Part shown: positions 1 to 8,844 of the stretch, piece by piece | Layout: each line of letters begins with the position of its first letter | Position numbering within the stretch: the stretch's first letter is position 1 | From: Seleniivibrio sp. | GTDB lineage: Bacteria > Chrysiogenota > Deferribacteres > Deferribacterales > Geovibrionaceae | Length of the DNA stretch: 64,000 nucleotides | Assembly (NCBI RefSeq): GCF_021209385.1 | Contig: NZ_JAJOIL010000037.1 | Coordinates: 62,001-126,000 of the forward strand | Direction of reading: 5' to 3' | Program-made: the position numbers and the translations under genes | Notes under the pieces: generated by a model | The model's input: the letters and a program-made list of their open reading frames with translations, nothing else | Told to the model about the DNA's origin: nothing | The model's database searches: none

Positions 1-389
1 TGCGCAAACTGGCGGAAAAAACCAGCACCTCCACTCAGGAAATATCCGGCATGGTGGGCTCCATTCAGAAAAACGTCACAGACGTTGTGACGAAGATAAA
101 CACTGGAATTGAGGACGTTAATAACAGTTCAGAGGCAATAAATACTGTGGGAGAAGGCTTTGAAGAGGTCGTAAGCCAGATGCAGAAAGCGGCGGCAAGC
201 GTGGAACCTATCCTGACCATAATTGAACAGCAGTCCAACGCTATAAATAATATTACCTCAACAGTGACAAATGTTAGTATTGCATCAGCCGATAATAAGG
301 TTATAGTAGATGAGGTCAGTCAGTTCTCAAACAAAATAGGCGAACTGGCACACCAGCTCAAGGAGAATACGGCTCAGTTCAAGGTGTAG
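1..389 (+). CDS. Methyl-accepting chemotaxis protein, C-terminal part (5' end outside window)
   Basis: Only the last ~129 residues are present; the frame is open to the window edge. The visible part begins with RKLAEKTSTSTQEISGMV, the characteristic stretch of the cytoplasmic signalling domain just after the hairpin tip, followed by the helical C-terminal half of the four-helix bundle. This domain binds CheA/CheW and controls kinase activity. No methyl-receptor sensing domain or transmembrane segment can be seen because the 5' part is missing. The gene ends two bases before the start of the ABC ATPase gene, and the ribosome-binding site of that gene lies in its last codons, so the two are probably co-transcribed. 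Family assignment is secure; the ligand is unknown. Confidence 0.85.
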   Translation, partial: RKLAEKTSTSTQEISGMVGSIQKNVTDVVTKINTGIEDVNNSSEAINTVGEGFEEVVSQMQKAAASVEPILTIIEQQSNAINNITSTVTNVSIASADNKVIVDEVSQFSNKIGELAHQLKENTAQFKV

Positions 390-391
390 AT

Positions 392-1171
392 TTGAATAGT
401 GAATTATTACAGATCAATAACTTAACCAAACAATACAGAGCCTTTGAGGGAATCTTCAAAGGCTCTTCTACTATCATAAAGGCTGTGGACAATATCAGCC
501 TTTCCGTAACAAAAGGGCGCTCGCTGGGCATAGTGGGCGAATCAGGCAGCGGAAAGACAACTCTGGCAAAGATAGTGACCGGAATAATCAAACAGGACGT
601 CGGCGAAGTGCTTTATAAGGGAAGAGATATACACGCCCTCGGAAAAGACTACGCAGAGTACCGCAGAAACGTTCAGATGGTATTTCAGGATCCATATCTG
701 AGTCTTAACCCAAAGCTGACCATCTTTTCATCCATGAAGGATGCCATAATAAAATACTCAGGCAAACAGGACGTGCGTAAAACATGTGAGAACTATCTCT
801 CAATGGTGGGTCTGGACAGCGAATATCTGGACAGATACCCCCACGAATTTTCCGGCGGACAGCGCCAGAGGCTCTCCATAGCGCGTGCGCTCTCGCTCAA
901 TCCTGAAATAATCGTAGCTGACGAACCCGTAAGCTCCCTTGACGTATCAGTTCAGTCGCAGATTCTGAACCTGATGAAAAAATTAAAACTTGAAAATAAC
1001 CTGACGTTTATTTTAATATCACATGACCTTGCCGTGGTCTCCTTTCTCTGCGACGACATACTGGTCATGAATAAAGGACAGGCAGTGGAATACGGGACAG
1101 CTCAGGAAGTTCTTGAGAACCCGAAACAGGAATATACAAAGCGGCTCATTGCCGCCAGCAAGGGTGAATAA
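392..1171 (+). CDS. Peptide/nickel-type ABC transporter ATP-binding protein (OppF/DppF-like)
   Basis: A 259-residue ABC ATPase. Walker A GESGSGKTT is at about residues 49-57, the signature SGGQRQRLS near 155, Walker B with IIVADEPVSSLD near 175, and the switch histidine in LISHDLAVV near 208. The FQDPYLSLNP Q-loop and the C-terminal QEYTKRLIAA segment are typical of the OppF/DppF subfamily that powers oligopeptide, dipeptide or nickel import. The start is TTG at 392, preceded at 5 bases by AAGGTG inside the end of the chemotaxis gene. The stop overlaps the cysS start by one base. Permease, OppD and binding-protein genes are not in the window and may lie upstream. The substrate cannot be told from the ATPase alone. 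Confidence 0.85.
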   Translation: MNSELLQINNLTKQYRAFEGIFKGSSTIIKAVDNISLSVTKGRSLGIVGESGSGKTTLAKIVTGIIKQDVGEVLYKGRDIHALGKDYAEYRRNVQMVFQDPYLSLNPKLTIFSSMKDAIIKYSGKQDVRKTCENYLSMVGLDSEYLDRYPHEFSGGQRQRLSIARALSLNPEIIVADEPVSSLDVSVQSQILNLMKKLKLENNLTFILISHDLAVVSFLCDDILVMNKGQAVEYGTAQEVLENPKQEYTKRLIAASKGE

Positions 1172-2610
1172 TGCTGACCGTTTACAACACGCTCACAGGA
1201 CAGAAAGAAGTTTTTAAATCCATTGAAGATAAAAAAGTTAAGATGTACGTCTGCGGGGTTACCGTCTACGACTTCTGTCACATAGGACATGCCAGAAGCT
1301 CCACCGTTTTCGACGTCATCCGCAGATACCTCCTCCATAAAGGCTACGAAGTTACTTTTGTTAAGAACTTCACTGACATAGACGACAAGATAATCAAAAG
1401 AAGCAACGAACAGAACATCCTCTGGACGGAGCTTACCGACAGATTCATAAAAGAACACGATGCCGATATGGATGCGCTGAACATCATGCGCCCCGACTTC
1501 ACACCGAAAGCAACAGACTACATCGGCAAAATGATAGAGATGTGTGAAACTCTTATCGCAAAGGGTTTTGCATACGAGTCAAACGGCGACATCTACTACC
1601 GCGTGCAGAAGTTTGAGGATTACGGCAAACTCTCACACCGCAAGCTGGACGACATGATGGCGGGCGCTCGCATAGAGGTCAATGATAACAAGGAAAACCC
1701 GTTCGACTTCGTTCTCTGGAAGGCTTCAAAACCCGGCGAACCCAGCTGGAAAAGTCCTTGGGGACCCGGACGCCCCGGATGGCACATTGAATGCAGCGTA
1801 ATGAGCGAGGATATCCTCGGTCTGCCTTTCGATATACACGGCGGAGGACGCGACCTTGTATTTCCCCACCACGAAAACGAAATAGCACAGTCTGAGGCAG
1901 CCTGCGGATGCGAGTTCTCAAAATACTGGATACACAACGGGTTCGTAAACGTTAATCAGGAGAAGATGTCCAAATCTCTGGGTAACTTCTTCACAATCAG
2001 AACCGTGCTTGAAGAGTTCAATCCCGAAATAGTGCGTTTTTTCCTTCTGACAACACATTACAGAAGCTCTCTGGACTTTTCGCAGGATCACCTGCTGGAA
2101 GCGGAACGCTCTCTGGACAGAATATACACCATGCTGGACGAGCTGAACAGATTCAACGCCGGCAAAAAAGGCGTTGACGTTGCGGCAGAGGCTATGAATG
2201 CATCCGACGTTTTTATGGAAAAATTCGACGATGCCATGGATGACGATTTCAATACTCCGGAAGTGCTGGCTGCACTTTTTGAGGCGGTACGCGAATTCAA
2301 CAGACTCCTTGCGGCAAGACCTGAAAAAAACAGCTTTGAAGTGCTTAAAGAAGCCTGTGAAAAAGTTTTCGCGGTAATGGCGTCAGTCCTCGGAATCATC
2401 ACATACACCCCTTCCGAATGGTTCAGACTGAACCTGTCTATCCCTGAAGAAGAGCTTGAAAACCTCATAAACCAGCGTACGGAAGCCAAAAAGAACAAAG
2501 ATTTCGCGAAAGCGGATGAGATACGCAACGGTCTGAAAGAAAAGGGAATAGAACTTCTTGACACCATCGAAGGCACAATCTACAGGGCGAAAAAGATAAG
2601 AAACCTTTAA
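1171..2610 (+). CDS. cysS: Cysteinyl-tRNA synthetase
   Basis: Class I aminoacyl-tRNA synthetase of 479 residues that charges tRNA-Cys in the cytoplasm. The zinc/cysteine-site MYVCGVTVYD is at residues 25-34, the HIGH motif (CHIGHAR) at 36-42 and the KMSKS loop (EKMSKSLGN) near 264. GWHIECS and the zinc-ligand region HHENEIAQSE are also present. The C-terminal DALR-like and anticodon-binding part ends with RNGLKEKGIELLDT. Length is normal for bacterial CysRS. The ATG overlaps the stop of the ABC ATPase gene (TAATG), so translation is probably coupled, an unusual neighbour pairing. An intrinsic terminator follows at once. Confidence 0.98.
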   Translation: MLTVYNTLTGQKEVFKSIEDKKVKMYVCGVTVYDFCHIGHARSSTVFDVIRRYLLHKGYEVTFVKNFTDIDDKIIKRSNEQNILWTELTDRFIKEHDADMDALNIMRPDFTPKATDYIGKMIEMCETLIAKGFAYESNGDIYYRVQKFEDYGKLSHRKLDDMMAGARIEVNDNKENPFDFVLWKASKPGEPSWKSPWGPGRPGWHIECSVMSEDILGLPFDIHGGGRDLVFPHHENEIAQSEAACGCEFSKYWIHNGFVNVNQEKMSKSLGNFFTIRTVLEEFNPEIVRFFLLTTHYRSSLDFSQDHLLEAERSLDRIYTMLDELNRFNAGKKGVDVAAEAMNASDVFMEKFDDAMDDDFNTPEVLAALFEAVREFNRLLAARPEKNSFEVLKEACEKVFAVMASVLGIITYTPSEWFRLNLSIPEEELENLINQRTEAKKNKDFAKADEIRNGLKEKGIELLDTIEGTIYRAKKIRNL

Positions 2611-2614
2611 ATGC

Positions 2615-2650
2615 AAAAAGGCAGACCGGAGAAGTCTGCCTTTTCTATTT
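2615..2650 (+). terminator. Intrinsic terminator after cysS
   Basis: Inverted repeat AAAAGGCAGAC / GTCTGCCTTTT with a seven-base loop, followed by a T-rich tail, starting five bases after the cysS stop codon. It closes the MCP-ABC-cysS unit. The next ~210 bases up to the end of the HD-GYP gene hold nothing I can recognise. Confidence 0.85.
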
Positions 2651-2860
2651 CTTAGAACCTACAGGGGATATACAAAGAGCTTTCGCTCAAGGATTGTTAC
2701 TGTTCGTTTTGGATTATACTTCAAAGATAAATGGAATCAAAAATAGTTCAATAAATTTATTCAATTTATTTCCATTATCCCTATTTTTTTCAAACAACCC
2801 AAATTTATATACTCCACCAGCAGGATACCACATCTTATCATTTAATTTCGTTCATCCCGT

Positions 2861-4042
2861 CTATGAAAAATAAACTTCATCGGGAATATTTATATTCTCC
2901 GGATTCACCGGACCCAGAATTTTCTTTTTATGCAAAATATTTTTTGACAGATCGACCATCTGAACAGGTATCCTTCTGCCCACCTTGTCCATAAATACCA
3001 GAACGGAAGGCTCTGTTGGACGAACGGTATTCATTCTGCCCACCACAGCAAGCTCGTTAGTGTCCAGCAAGACCAGTGAGCCGACGGGATATATACCGAC
3101 ATTCATCACGAAGAACTCGAATATCTTTTTGTTTATGTGGCTGTCTGTCCACCTGAACATAAGTTTCAGCGCTGCCGGCGGCTCTATTCCTTTGTGGTAG
3201 CACCTGTCACTTGTTATTGCATCATATATGTCAACAACAGCGCCTATCTTACCTTCAACGGATATCTGCTCGTCTTTAAGCCCCTGCGGATAACCGGAGC
3301 CGTCGTATCTTTCATGATGCTGCAAAACCAGATTCAGCATCTTCTTAGGAAGTCCCTGTTTTACAAGATACTCATATCCTAAGATGACATGGTTTTTCAT
3401 AATTTTAAATTCTTCTTCCGTAAGCTTTCCCGGTTTGTTAAGTATTTCTATGGGGACAAGCATCTTACCGGCATCGTGCAGAAGTCCCGCCTGCGCGATA
3501 AGCTCAATCTCATCTTTGTTCATCCCAAGATGCGCCGCCAGACTGGACGCAAAAATGCTGACGTTCATGGAGTGAAGAAAGGTGTAGTTGTCGTGATATT
3601 TAAGTTTTGTCATGCTCGCCATAACCCCTCTGTTTTTAAGGGTTATCTCGGCAATATTTGAGGCCACGCTCTTGACGGCGTTTTCGTTGAACATCTTCCC
3701 CGAACGGATGTCGCCGAGGACGCTATGCACAATTTTGACAGATTCAGTATAAAGAGTTCTGGCGTTTGAAACTTCGCCAAGATTGATGTAGTTTTTGCTG
3801 ATGATTTCTTTTTTATGTTCAATGATCTCTTCAGGTTTACCCTGAAAAATGTCAATGACTGCGGCTTCAAGGTCATCTTTTTCGATAAAAACATCAGATA
3901 CTCCGTTATCCTTCAGTTTCTGAATAACAGCAGTATCTTTGACTGTAAATTTGTGAGTAAGCAGACCCGTTTCAAACCAGCCCTTGTCCAGTTTGACTAC
4001 TTTGTCACCGATCCGCAGCTCGCTGACACTGATCTTTTTCAT
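2861..4042 (-). CDS. HD-GYP domain protein (putative cyclic-di-GMP phosphodiesterase)
   Basis: A 393-residue soluble protein. Residues 1 to about 125 match the DUF3391-type domain often found in front of HD-GYP domains (opening MKKISVSELRIGDKVVKLD). The HD-GYP domain follows, with HSMNVSIFA, the metal-binding LLHDAGK and the diagnostic HHERYDGSGYP motif. Intact HD and GYP residues predict hydrolysis of cyclic di-GMP, which would affect motility or attachment. No membrane segment or receiver domain is present. The start is ATG at 4042 with a short GGGA ribosome-binding site. It stands alone, 32 bases from the end of a GntR gene on the same strand, so it could be read from the regulator's transcript. 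Confidence 0.9.
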   Translation of the reverse strand: MKKISVSELRIGDKVVKLDKGWFETGLLTHKFTVKDTAVIQKLKDNGVSDVFIEKDDLEAAVIDIFQGKPEEIIEHKKEIISKNYINLGEVSNARTLYTESVKIVHSVLGDIRSGKMFNENAVKSVASNIAEITLKNRGVMASMTKLKYHDNYTFLHSMNVSIFASSLAAHLGMNKDEIELIAQAGLLHDAGKMLVPIEILNKPGKLTEEEFKIMKNHVILGYEYLVKQGLPKKMLNLVLQHHERYDGSGYPQGLKDEQISVEGKIGAVVDIYDAITSDRCYHKGIEPPAALKLMFRWTDSHINKKIFEFFVMNVGIYPVGSLVLLDTNELAVVGRMNTVRPTEPSVLVFMDKVGRRIPVQMVDLSKNILHKKKILGPVNPENINIPDEVYFS

Positions 4043-4074
4043 TAGGATCCCGCCTAAAAAAATTCAGCTGAAAG

Positions 4075-4743
4075 TTAATCCTGAGAAGAGCCGTATTGTT
4101 TTTTGATGAACTGCCAGCCGTTGTAAACATGTTTTTCAACAACGCGCTCAACCATATCAGCGTCTCCTTTTTCAAACGCTTCAAGCAGATCGCTGTGTTC
4201 TTCCTTAACTTCTTTGGTTCTCCCTTCAATTGTGAAAGAATAAACCGTGGCTCTTTTAAACTGTTGCTGGAGCCCTTCGAGCATTTTTATAAGTCTTTCG
4301 TTCCCGCATTTATAGATAAAAATTCTGTGAAAATCATAGTTCCAGTGAATCATCTGTGAAACGGCTCTGGCAGAACCGGAATCCATCTTTTTTACGAGTT
4401 CCCGCATTTTATCAAGGTCGTGACTGTCGATATGTCCAATGGCAAGCTTTGATGCCAGCGGTTCCAGTTTCATCTTGATGACGAAGATATCATCAATGTC
4501 TTTCTCTGTGAGCGTTGTTACAACTGCGCCGCGTCTGGGGATTATCTCAATGAATCCTTCCATTTCAAGCAGGCGCAGAGCCTCTCTGATAGGCGTTCTG
4601 GAAATGCCGAGCATCTCTGATAATTTAGGTTCAACAAGCCTTTCTCCGGGCTTAAGCTGTCCTTTTATGATACTGTTTCTTATAGTCGTCGCTATCTTTT
4701 CACTGAGCGGGGTATTGTCGATGTTTATGTCTTTAGCAGCCAC
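4075..4743 (-). CDS. GntR-family transcriptional regulator, FCD (FadR) type
   Basis: A 222-residue regulator with an N-terminal winged helix (GERLVEPKLSEMLGISRTPIR, then ALRLLEMEGFIEI and PRRGAVV, residues ~30-80) and an all-helical FCD ligand-binding domain (about 95-215). The metal-binding-type histidines of FCD proteins are visible in NYDFHRIFI, EEHSDLLEAF and EKHVYNGW. Such proteins usually sense small carboxylates and control nearby catabolic genes. The start is GTG at 4743 with GAGGA upstream. It is the downstream member of a tandem pair with a clearly similar protein at 4766-5437; no metabolic gene sits next to the pair, so the ligand is unknown. Confidence 0.9.
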   Translation of the reverse strand: MAAKDINIDNTPLSEKIATTIRNSIIKGQLKPGERLVEPKLSEMLGISRTPIREALRLLEMEGFIEIIPRRGAVVTTLTEKDIDDIFVIKMKLEPLASKLAIGHIDSHDLDKMRELVKKMDSGSARAVSQMIHWNYDFHRIFIYKCGNERLIKMLEGLQQQFKRATVYSFTIEGRTKEVKEEHSDLLEAFEKGDADMVERVVEKHVYNGWQFIKKQYGSSQD

Positions 4744-4765
4744 GGGCTTTCCTCGTTATAAAATA

Positions 4766-5437
4766 TCAGCCGTTATTATTGATCCGCTGTTTAAGGTATT
4801 CCCAGCCGCTGATAATGTGTTCGCGCACTGTCTTTTCAGCAAGATCCGGATCTTTGGAAATGAAAGCATCTATTATTTTTTTGTGTTCTTTAACAGCGTT
4901 TGCCGCTCTGCCTGCATCTGACATGAGCATGCTTTTAAGTCTCTGGAAGTTTTTAGACATACCGTCAAGGATATCCACCAGCTTTTCGTTACCTGATGCA
5001 GCTATGAATACGTTGTGGAAGTCGATATTGTCTTTGTGGTGTTCGTCCGGTATTCCGGGGTTCTTCTCGGCATAATCTCTGAATTTTCTGTTAATGCCGA
5101 TAAGAATTTCTATCTGCTCGTTTGTAAGGTTTACAGTTGCCTGTCTGGCGGCAAGTCCTTCAAGATTTGCCTTGATGGCATACAGATTGTCGATGTCTTT
5201 GATGGTCAGTTCCTTGACCACAGCACCGCGTCTGGGTACGATTTCGATGAATCCCTCTCCCTCAAGCTGGCGCAGAGCCTCTCTTATGGGTGTTCTGGAG
5301 ATTCCTAAGTTTTTGGCGAGCTTCGGCTCGACCAATCTTTCGCCATTGCGGTAAACGCCTTTAATTATGTCGGTTCTGATTATATCGGCGATCTTTTCCC
5401 GCAGCGGCTTACTTTCAATGAATACATCCTGATTCAA
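4766..5437 (-). CDS. GntR-family transcriptional regulator, FCD (FadR) type
   Basis: A 223-residue paralog of the downstream GntR protein. The DNA-binding segment LGISRTPIREAL and the following PRRGAVVKELTIKDID are nearly identical to the neighbour, while the FCD half (HKDNIDFHNVFI, KEHKKIIDAF, REHIISGWEYL) has diverged more. The similarity suggests a gene duplication with changed ligand specificity, with both proteins possibly reading the same DNA site. The start is TTG at 5437, supported by AAGGGG eight or so bases upstream. A repeated palindrome around 5473-5496 is a likely operator. The gap to the downstream paralog is 22 bases, so the two form an operon. Confidence 0.9.
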   Translation of the reverse strand: MNQDVFIESKPLREKIADIIRTDIIKGVYRNGERLVEPKLAKNLGISRTPIREALRQLEGEGFIEIVPRRGAVVKELTIKDIDNLYAIKANLEGLAARQATVNLTNEQIEILIGINRKFRDYAEKNPGIPDEHHKDNIDFHNVFIAASGNEKLVDILDGMSKNFQRLKSMLMSDAGRAANAVKEHKKIIDAFISKDPDLAEKTVREHIISGWEYLKQRINNNG

Positions 5438-5472
5438 GCAGCCAACCCCTTACCTGAATACTCTGCTTAAAA

Positions 5473-5496
5473 AGTACACAGTATACAGTATACAAT
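5473..5496. promoter_or_regulatory. Palindromic GTATAC repeat, likely GntR operator
   Basis: GTATACAGTATAC at 5481-5493 is a near-perfect palindrome, and the flanking GTACACAGTATAC at 5474-5486 overlaps it as a partial third half-site. It lies 40-60 bases upstream of the first GntR gene. FadR-type GntR proteins bind short palindromes of this kind (TGTATACA cores are common), so autoregulation is the simplest reading; binding itself is inference. Confidence 0.55.
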
Positions 5497-5594
5497 AAAC
5501 CAAATATAACTGTTTTTTTTTCGCCGTCAACGGGTATTCGGAATGATTTTAAATAAAACCATTTAAAAAATAAGACACTTGTGTTCACAATAAA

Positions 5595-5941
5595 AAGAAA
5601 GAAGACCAGTAAGCCGGATTCTGTTCTGACGGTCATTTATCCAGCCCTGCGGTTGCCCGCAGGGTCAAGCTGCCCACCCGCAGACAAAGGACGGGTAATC
5701 CTTAACTGTCTGCCTATTTGGCATTGCACCGGATGGGGTTTGCCCTGCCGCCTGCGTTACCGCAGACGCGGTGGTCTCTTACACCGCCGTTTCACCCTTA
5801 CCGTGTTTTCACACGGCGGTTTGTTTTCTGTGGCACTGTCCCTGCCTCACGGCAGACCGACGTTATCGGTCATCCTACCCTGTGGTGTCCGGACTTTCCT
5901 CCCGCGCGCAAAGGCGCCGGCGACCGTCCGGCCTTCTTTCA
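5595..5941 (-). ncRNA. rnpB: RNase P RNA (bacterial type A)
   Basis: The minus strand holds the catalytic RNA that removes 5' leaders from tRNA precursors. Read 5' to 3', GAAAGAAGGCC at 5941-5931 pairs with GGTCTTCTTTC at 5607-5597 to form the closing P1 helix. Universally conserved segments are present: GAGGAAAGTCCGGAC near the 5' end (CR-I), ACAGAAAACAAACC in the middle, GGTAAGGGTGAAACGG, and AGAATCCGGCTTAC close to the 3' end (CR-V). The length of about 347 nt is typical. A sigma70-like promoter lies immediately upstream. The ends are placed by the P1 pairing and may be off by a few bases. Confidence 0.96.
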
Positions 5942-5948
5942 CTTATAA

Positions 5949-5977
5949 AATGTATAGGTTAAACGGAGTTTTGACAA
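5949..5977 (-). promoter_or_regulatory. sigma70-type promoter of rnpB
   Basis: On the minus strand, TTGTCA (5977-5972) and TACATT (5954-5949) are separated by 17 bases, placing the start of transcription about seven bases later, at the 5' end of the RNase P RNA. The promoter lies just after the end of the polyferredoxin gene. Confidence 0.7.
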
Positions 5978-5982
5978 CTGTT

Positions 5983-6927
5983 TTAATGGGAAAGCTGTTC
6001 CAGTTTTGAAAGCCAGAAGGCATATTCCGAAGATGGAACCCTGCTCTGCCACAGTCCGAAGGCTATTGCAGCAGCAATAAGCACAACCGTAATGCCAAAG
6101 ACTGCAAACGGAAGATATTTGGCTTTAATATCTTTTCCGCATGTCTGAAGGCATTTTTCGTTCTGACGCACAGCTACGCAGTCATGGCATCCGATACAGT
6201 CCGGGTTGAGAACAAGCTTTGACTCGTGTACCTGAATACTCATGGGGCATGCTTCCGTACATTTCATGCAGTTTACGCAGGCATCTGCATTGCGTTTAAT
6301 GACAAATGGAGAAAACGCAGCAATGACAGAATGGAAAACGCCGTAAGGGCAGAGAAATTTACACCAGAATCCCTTAAAGATGAGCGTAAAGGTGATCATA
6401 GCAACAACAAAAACCATTGTGGACACACCAGGAGATACGAAAAATTCAAGCATTTTGGCATCAGCCAGCTTGTTATAAGGCGAGTTCAGGAAGCCTTCTA
6501 TCGCCGAAACGGGCATTGAAAAAAGGATTATGTATGCAAAAAATGCAAAAAGTCCGTATTTCAGCACAGAAAGCACATATCCGACGTATCTGTTCACCCT
6601 TTTGCCGCGCCCGATAAGCGAAACCAGTTCGGACACAAACCCGACAGGACATACATATCCGCAGAATGAGCGGCGAAAAAGAAAACTTATAACTATGAAA
6701 ATAATGAAAAGGCTAAGCCCAGCAGGATGAACCCAGTCGTAATTTCCGGTTGCGATGAACCTTTTAAGGGCTGCCAGCGCACTGATGGGAAGAAAAGCCT
6801 CAACACCGCCCGGCTTCGTCACATCAAAATTACCGCTTTTAACGGCGTTAAGGAACCTTACGAACATAAAGCCAAGATAGATTGAAGATACAAAAAAGAT
6901 AAGCTGTACAATACGTCTGTTTCTCAT
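5983..6927 (-). CDS. NapH-like membrane polyferredoxin (4Fe-4S protein)
   Basis: A 314-residue membrane iron-sulfur protein. It has about five hydrophobic segments (for example near residues 8-25, 75-95 and 110-130, and the last near 285), two cytoplasmic-type Cys-x3-Cys-Pro motifs (CGYVCPVGF and CKFLCPYGVF) and two ferredoxin cluster motifs. The first cluster, CVNCMKCTEACP, is canonical. The second, CIGCHDC then CLQTC, has its last cysteine displaced. The layout matches NapH/NosR-C/CcoG-type proteins that move electrons from the quinone pool or assist metalloprotein assembly. I chose the ATG at 6927 because AGGGGG sits five bases before it; a longer reading from 6978 lacks such a site. It stands alone, with no nap or nos genes nearby. 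Confidence 0.8.
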   Translation of the reverse strand: MRNRRIVQLIFFVSSIYLGFMFVRFLNAVKSGNFDVTKPGGVEAFLPISALAALKRFIATGNYDWVHPAGLSLFIIFIVISFLFRRSFCGYVCPVGFVSELVSLIGRGKRVNRYVGYVLSVLKYGLFAFFAYIILFSMPVSAIEGFLNSPYNKLADAKMLEFFVSPGVSTMVFVVAMITFTLIFKGFWCKFLCPYGVFHSVIAAFSPFVIKRNADACVNCMKCTEACPMSIQVHESKLVLNPDCIGCHDCVAVRQNEKCLQTCGKDIKAKYLPFAVFGITVVLIAAAIAFGLWQSRVPSSEYAFWLSKLEQLSH

Positions 6928-6981
6928 GTTTCCCCCTGAAATATAGATAAAATAAATAATTGAATCGGTAATTGACACAGG

Positions 6982-7710
6982 TCAAAAAATTATGTCTATG
7001 ATTCTTTCGGGGCGGTTTGTGGTGAGACTGTCAACGCCTGCTTCCTGATAGAAAAGGGCATCCTGAGGATCGTCCACCGTCCAGACATTTAGATAAAGGT
7101 CTTTCAGGCGTTCACGCATAACAGGCACATGCGCTCTGTCGGCACGGGTGGAAAAACCATCCAGATTCGCGCGCCTTACGAGTTTTTCTGCATGGTCGTA
7201 CATACTCTCTTCAAGCTGGATATTGAATCCGAACTCGCCAATCCAAAGCACCCTGTATTCCGGCAGAACTCTTTTTGCCTCTGCTGCAACGTCATACCCG
7301 AACCCGAATATCACGACATTATCTCTATGACGCGGATGTGCAGGTAAAAGTTCTGAAAGAAAAGGAATTATCTCGGTGCCGCATTTTATCTCTATATATA
7401 TTTCACGGTTTTCAGGCATTGATTCGAGTACCTCGTCCAGCGACGGGATACGCTCGTTCTTATATTTTGATGATTTCCAGCTTCCGGCATCGCACGTCTC
7501 AATGAGCCAGAATGGCGTCTCGTCCGCGCGGAAAAGTTTATCAGCTGTTCTTGCGGTGGTGACGTCATGCAGGGCAATTATCCTTCCGTCGGACGTAAGC
7601 CGCACATCAAGTTCAATGCCGTCCGCCCCCTCCTCTATTCCCAACCGGAAAGCGGATATTGTATTCTCCGGCGCAAAAAAAGAAGCGCCTCTGTGCGCAA
7701 TAATTTTCAT
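6982..7710 (-). CDS. Glycerophosphodiester phosphodiesterase family protein
   Basis: A 242-residue protein beginning MKIIAHRGASFFAPENT, the family's signature with the catalytic HRG and the PENT loop, then metal ligands in IELDVRLTSDG and the second catalytic histidine in IALHDV. TNRPE at the end is also typical. The enzyme hydrolyses glycerophosphodiesters to glycerol-3-phosphate and an alcohol. There is no signal peptide from this start, so it is probably cytoplasmic. The ATG at 7710 puts the catalytic motif at the N-terminus as in the family; the nearest AGGAG is about 12 bases upstream, rather far. It is transcribed away from the SGNH hydrolase gene, with 144 bases between the starts. Confidence 0.88.
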   Translation of the reverse strand: MKIIAHRGASFFAPENTISAFRLGIEEGADGIELDVRLTSDGRIIALHDVTTARTADKLFRADETPFWLIETCDAGSWKSSKYKNERIPSLDEVLESMPENREIYIEIKCGTEIIPFLSELLPAHPRHRDNVVIFGFGYDVAAEAKRVLPEYRVLWIGEFGFNIQLEESMYDHAEKLVRRANLDGFSTRADRAHVPVMRERLKDLYLNVWTVDDPQDALFYQEAGVDSLTTNRPERIIDIIF

Positions 7711-7854
7711 AGTAATAAAATACTCCTGTAAATGGAGTTTGGCAACGGCACAAGCAGGTTTTACAAATATACAATACACCTTATATAAAATATCTGGATT
7801 TCTTATTTTTTTTGCTGTAGAACATTCGCTGCAAATACAACAGAGGGAACGAAA

Positions 7855-8679
7855 ATGCGTTTTCTATTAATAATTTTCATGCTTGTATCATCCATACTGG
7901 TACAGGCTGCAACACCAAAAAGAGAATTCACAAAACCTACAGGATACGAAAGAACTGCTGAGATGTATAAGATGTACGGTATCAACGAGTTCGGACGCAT
8001 ACTTATGCTCGGCGATTCCATTACCTACGGTGCTTATTGGAACGAGCTGATGAAGCGCAGCGACATCATAAACAGAGGCATCCCCGGCGACACTACATTC
8101 TGGATGCTGGATCGCCTTGAATACACCACAACAGGCAGAATAGAGAAAGCTTTTGTGCTTGCAGGGATAAACGATATCTCCAAATATCAGCTTCCCGCAT
8201 CCATCTTCGCCAGATACACCAAAATAATAGACTTTCTGGTGGTACAGGGCATAAAACCGCATATCCAGTCAGTAATATACCTGGGTAAACTGAATCCCAA
8301 ATATGACGTGTACAATGGGAGGATAGCAGAGCTTAACAAACTTCTGAAAGAATACGCGGACAAGAACGGATACGCTTTCATCGACCTGAACCCGACACTT
8401 GCACCCGAAGGTTTTCTGAAAGACGAATACACATATGACGGAACACATCTCACCGCTCAGGGCTATACACTGTGGCGCGACATTCTCACTCCTTATATGT
8501 CGGACACTCCGTCAGACCTTCTGCCTGTGTCCCCCGATGCAGTTCCTGCAACTGAACCTGCTGTCACAGATACTTTAACTGCTCCTGAAAAAATAACCCC
8601 TTCTGCCGCTGAACCGGCACCTGCAGAAACACCGGAAACTGTACCTGAAAATGGAAAAATAACGGTTCCTTCAGAATAA
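7855..8679 (+). CDS. Secreted SGNH/GDSL-family hydrolase
   Basis: A 274-residue protein with a signal peptide (hydrophobic residues 3-19, cleavage probably after VQAA). The four SGNH blocks are visible: LGDSITYG with the nucleophile Ser, NRGIPGDTT with the Gly, GINDIS with the Asn, and DGTHLTAQGY with the catalytic Asp/His. It should be a periplasmic esterase, lipase or carbohydrate acetyl-esterase. From about residue 225 the tail is low-complexity, rich in Pro, Ala, Glu and Thr, and may be a spacer to the envelope. The start is ATG at 7855 with GAGGGAA upstream. A strong stem-loop follows. The true substrate cannot be deduced. Confidence 0.88.
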   Translation: MRFLLIIFMLVSSILVQAATPKREFTKPTGYERTAEMYKMYGINEFGRILMLGDSITYGAYWNELMKRSDIINRGIPGDTTFWMLDRLEYTTTGRIEKAFVLAGINDISKYQLPASIFARYTKIIDFLVVQGIKPHIQSVIYLGKLNPKYDVYNGRIAELNKLLKEYADKNGYAFIDLNPTLAPEGFLKDEYTYDGTHLTAQGYTLWRDILTPYMSDTPSDLLPVSPDAVPATEPAVTDTLTAPEKITPSAAEPAPAETPETVPENGKITVPSE

Positions 8680-8682
8680 TAT

Positions 8683-8712
8683 ATGGCGGCACATGCCGCC
8701 ATTTCCCCTTTT
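8683..8712 (+). terminator. Stem-loop terminator after the SGNH hydrolase gene
   Basis: ATGGCGGC / GCCGCCAT (8683-8690 and 8695-8702) with a four-base loop, followed by a pyrimidine-rich tail ending in TTTT. The T-tract is imperfect. The remaining ~130 bases before the next gene are AT-rich without a clear motif. Confidence 0.65.
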
Positions 8713-8844
8713 GTCTCAATATACAAATGAGAAACATTTTAGTTTCATACAAATATATTTTTTTTATTACAGATTAACAATATTATCATACTACATTTCT
8801 GACATTTCTAAGCGTTAATAGCGAAAACCAAATGAGGTGACATT

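Noticed and set aside
5581-6009. Open frames on the plus strand across 5.6-6.0 kb
   Set aside because: They cover the RNase P RNA gene, whose conserved helices explain the sequence fully.
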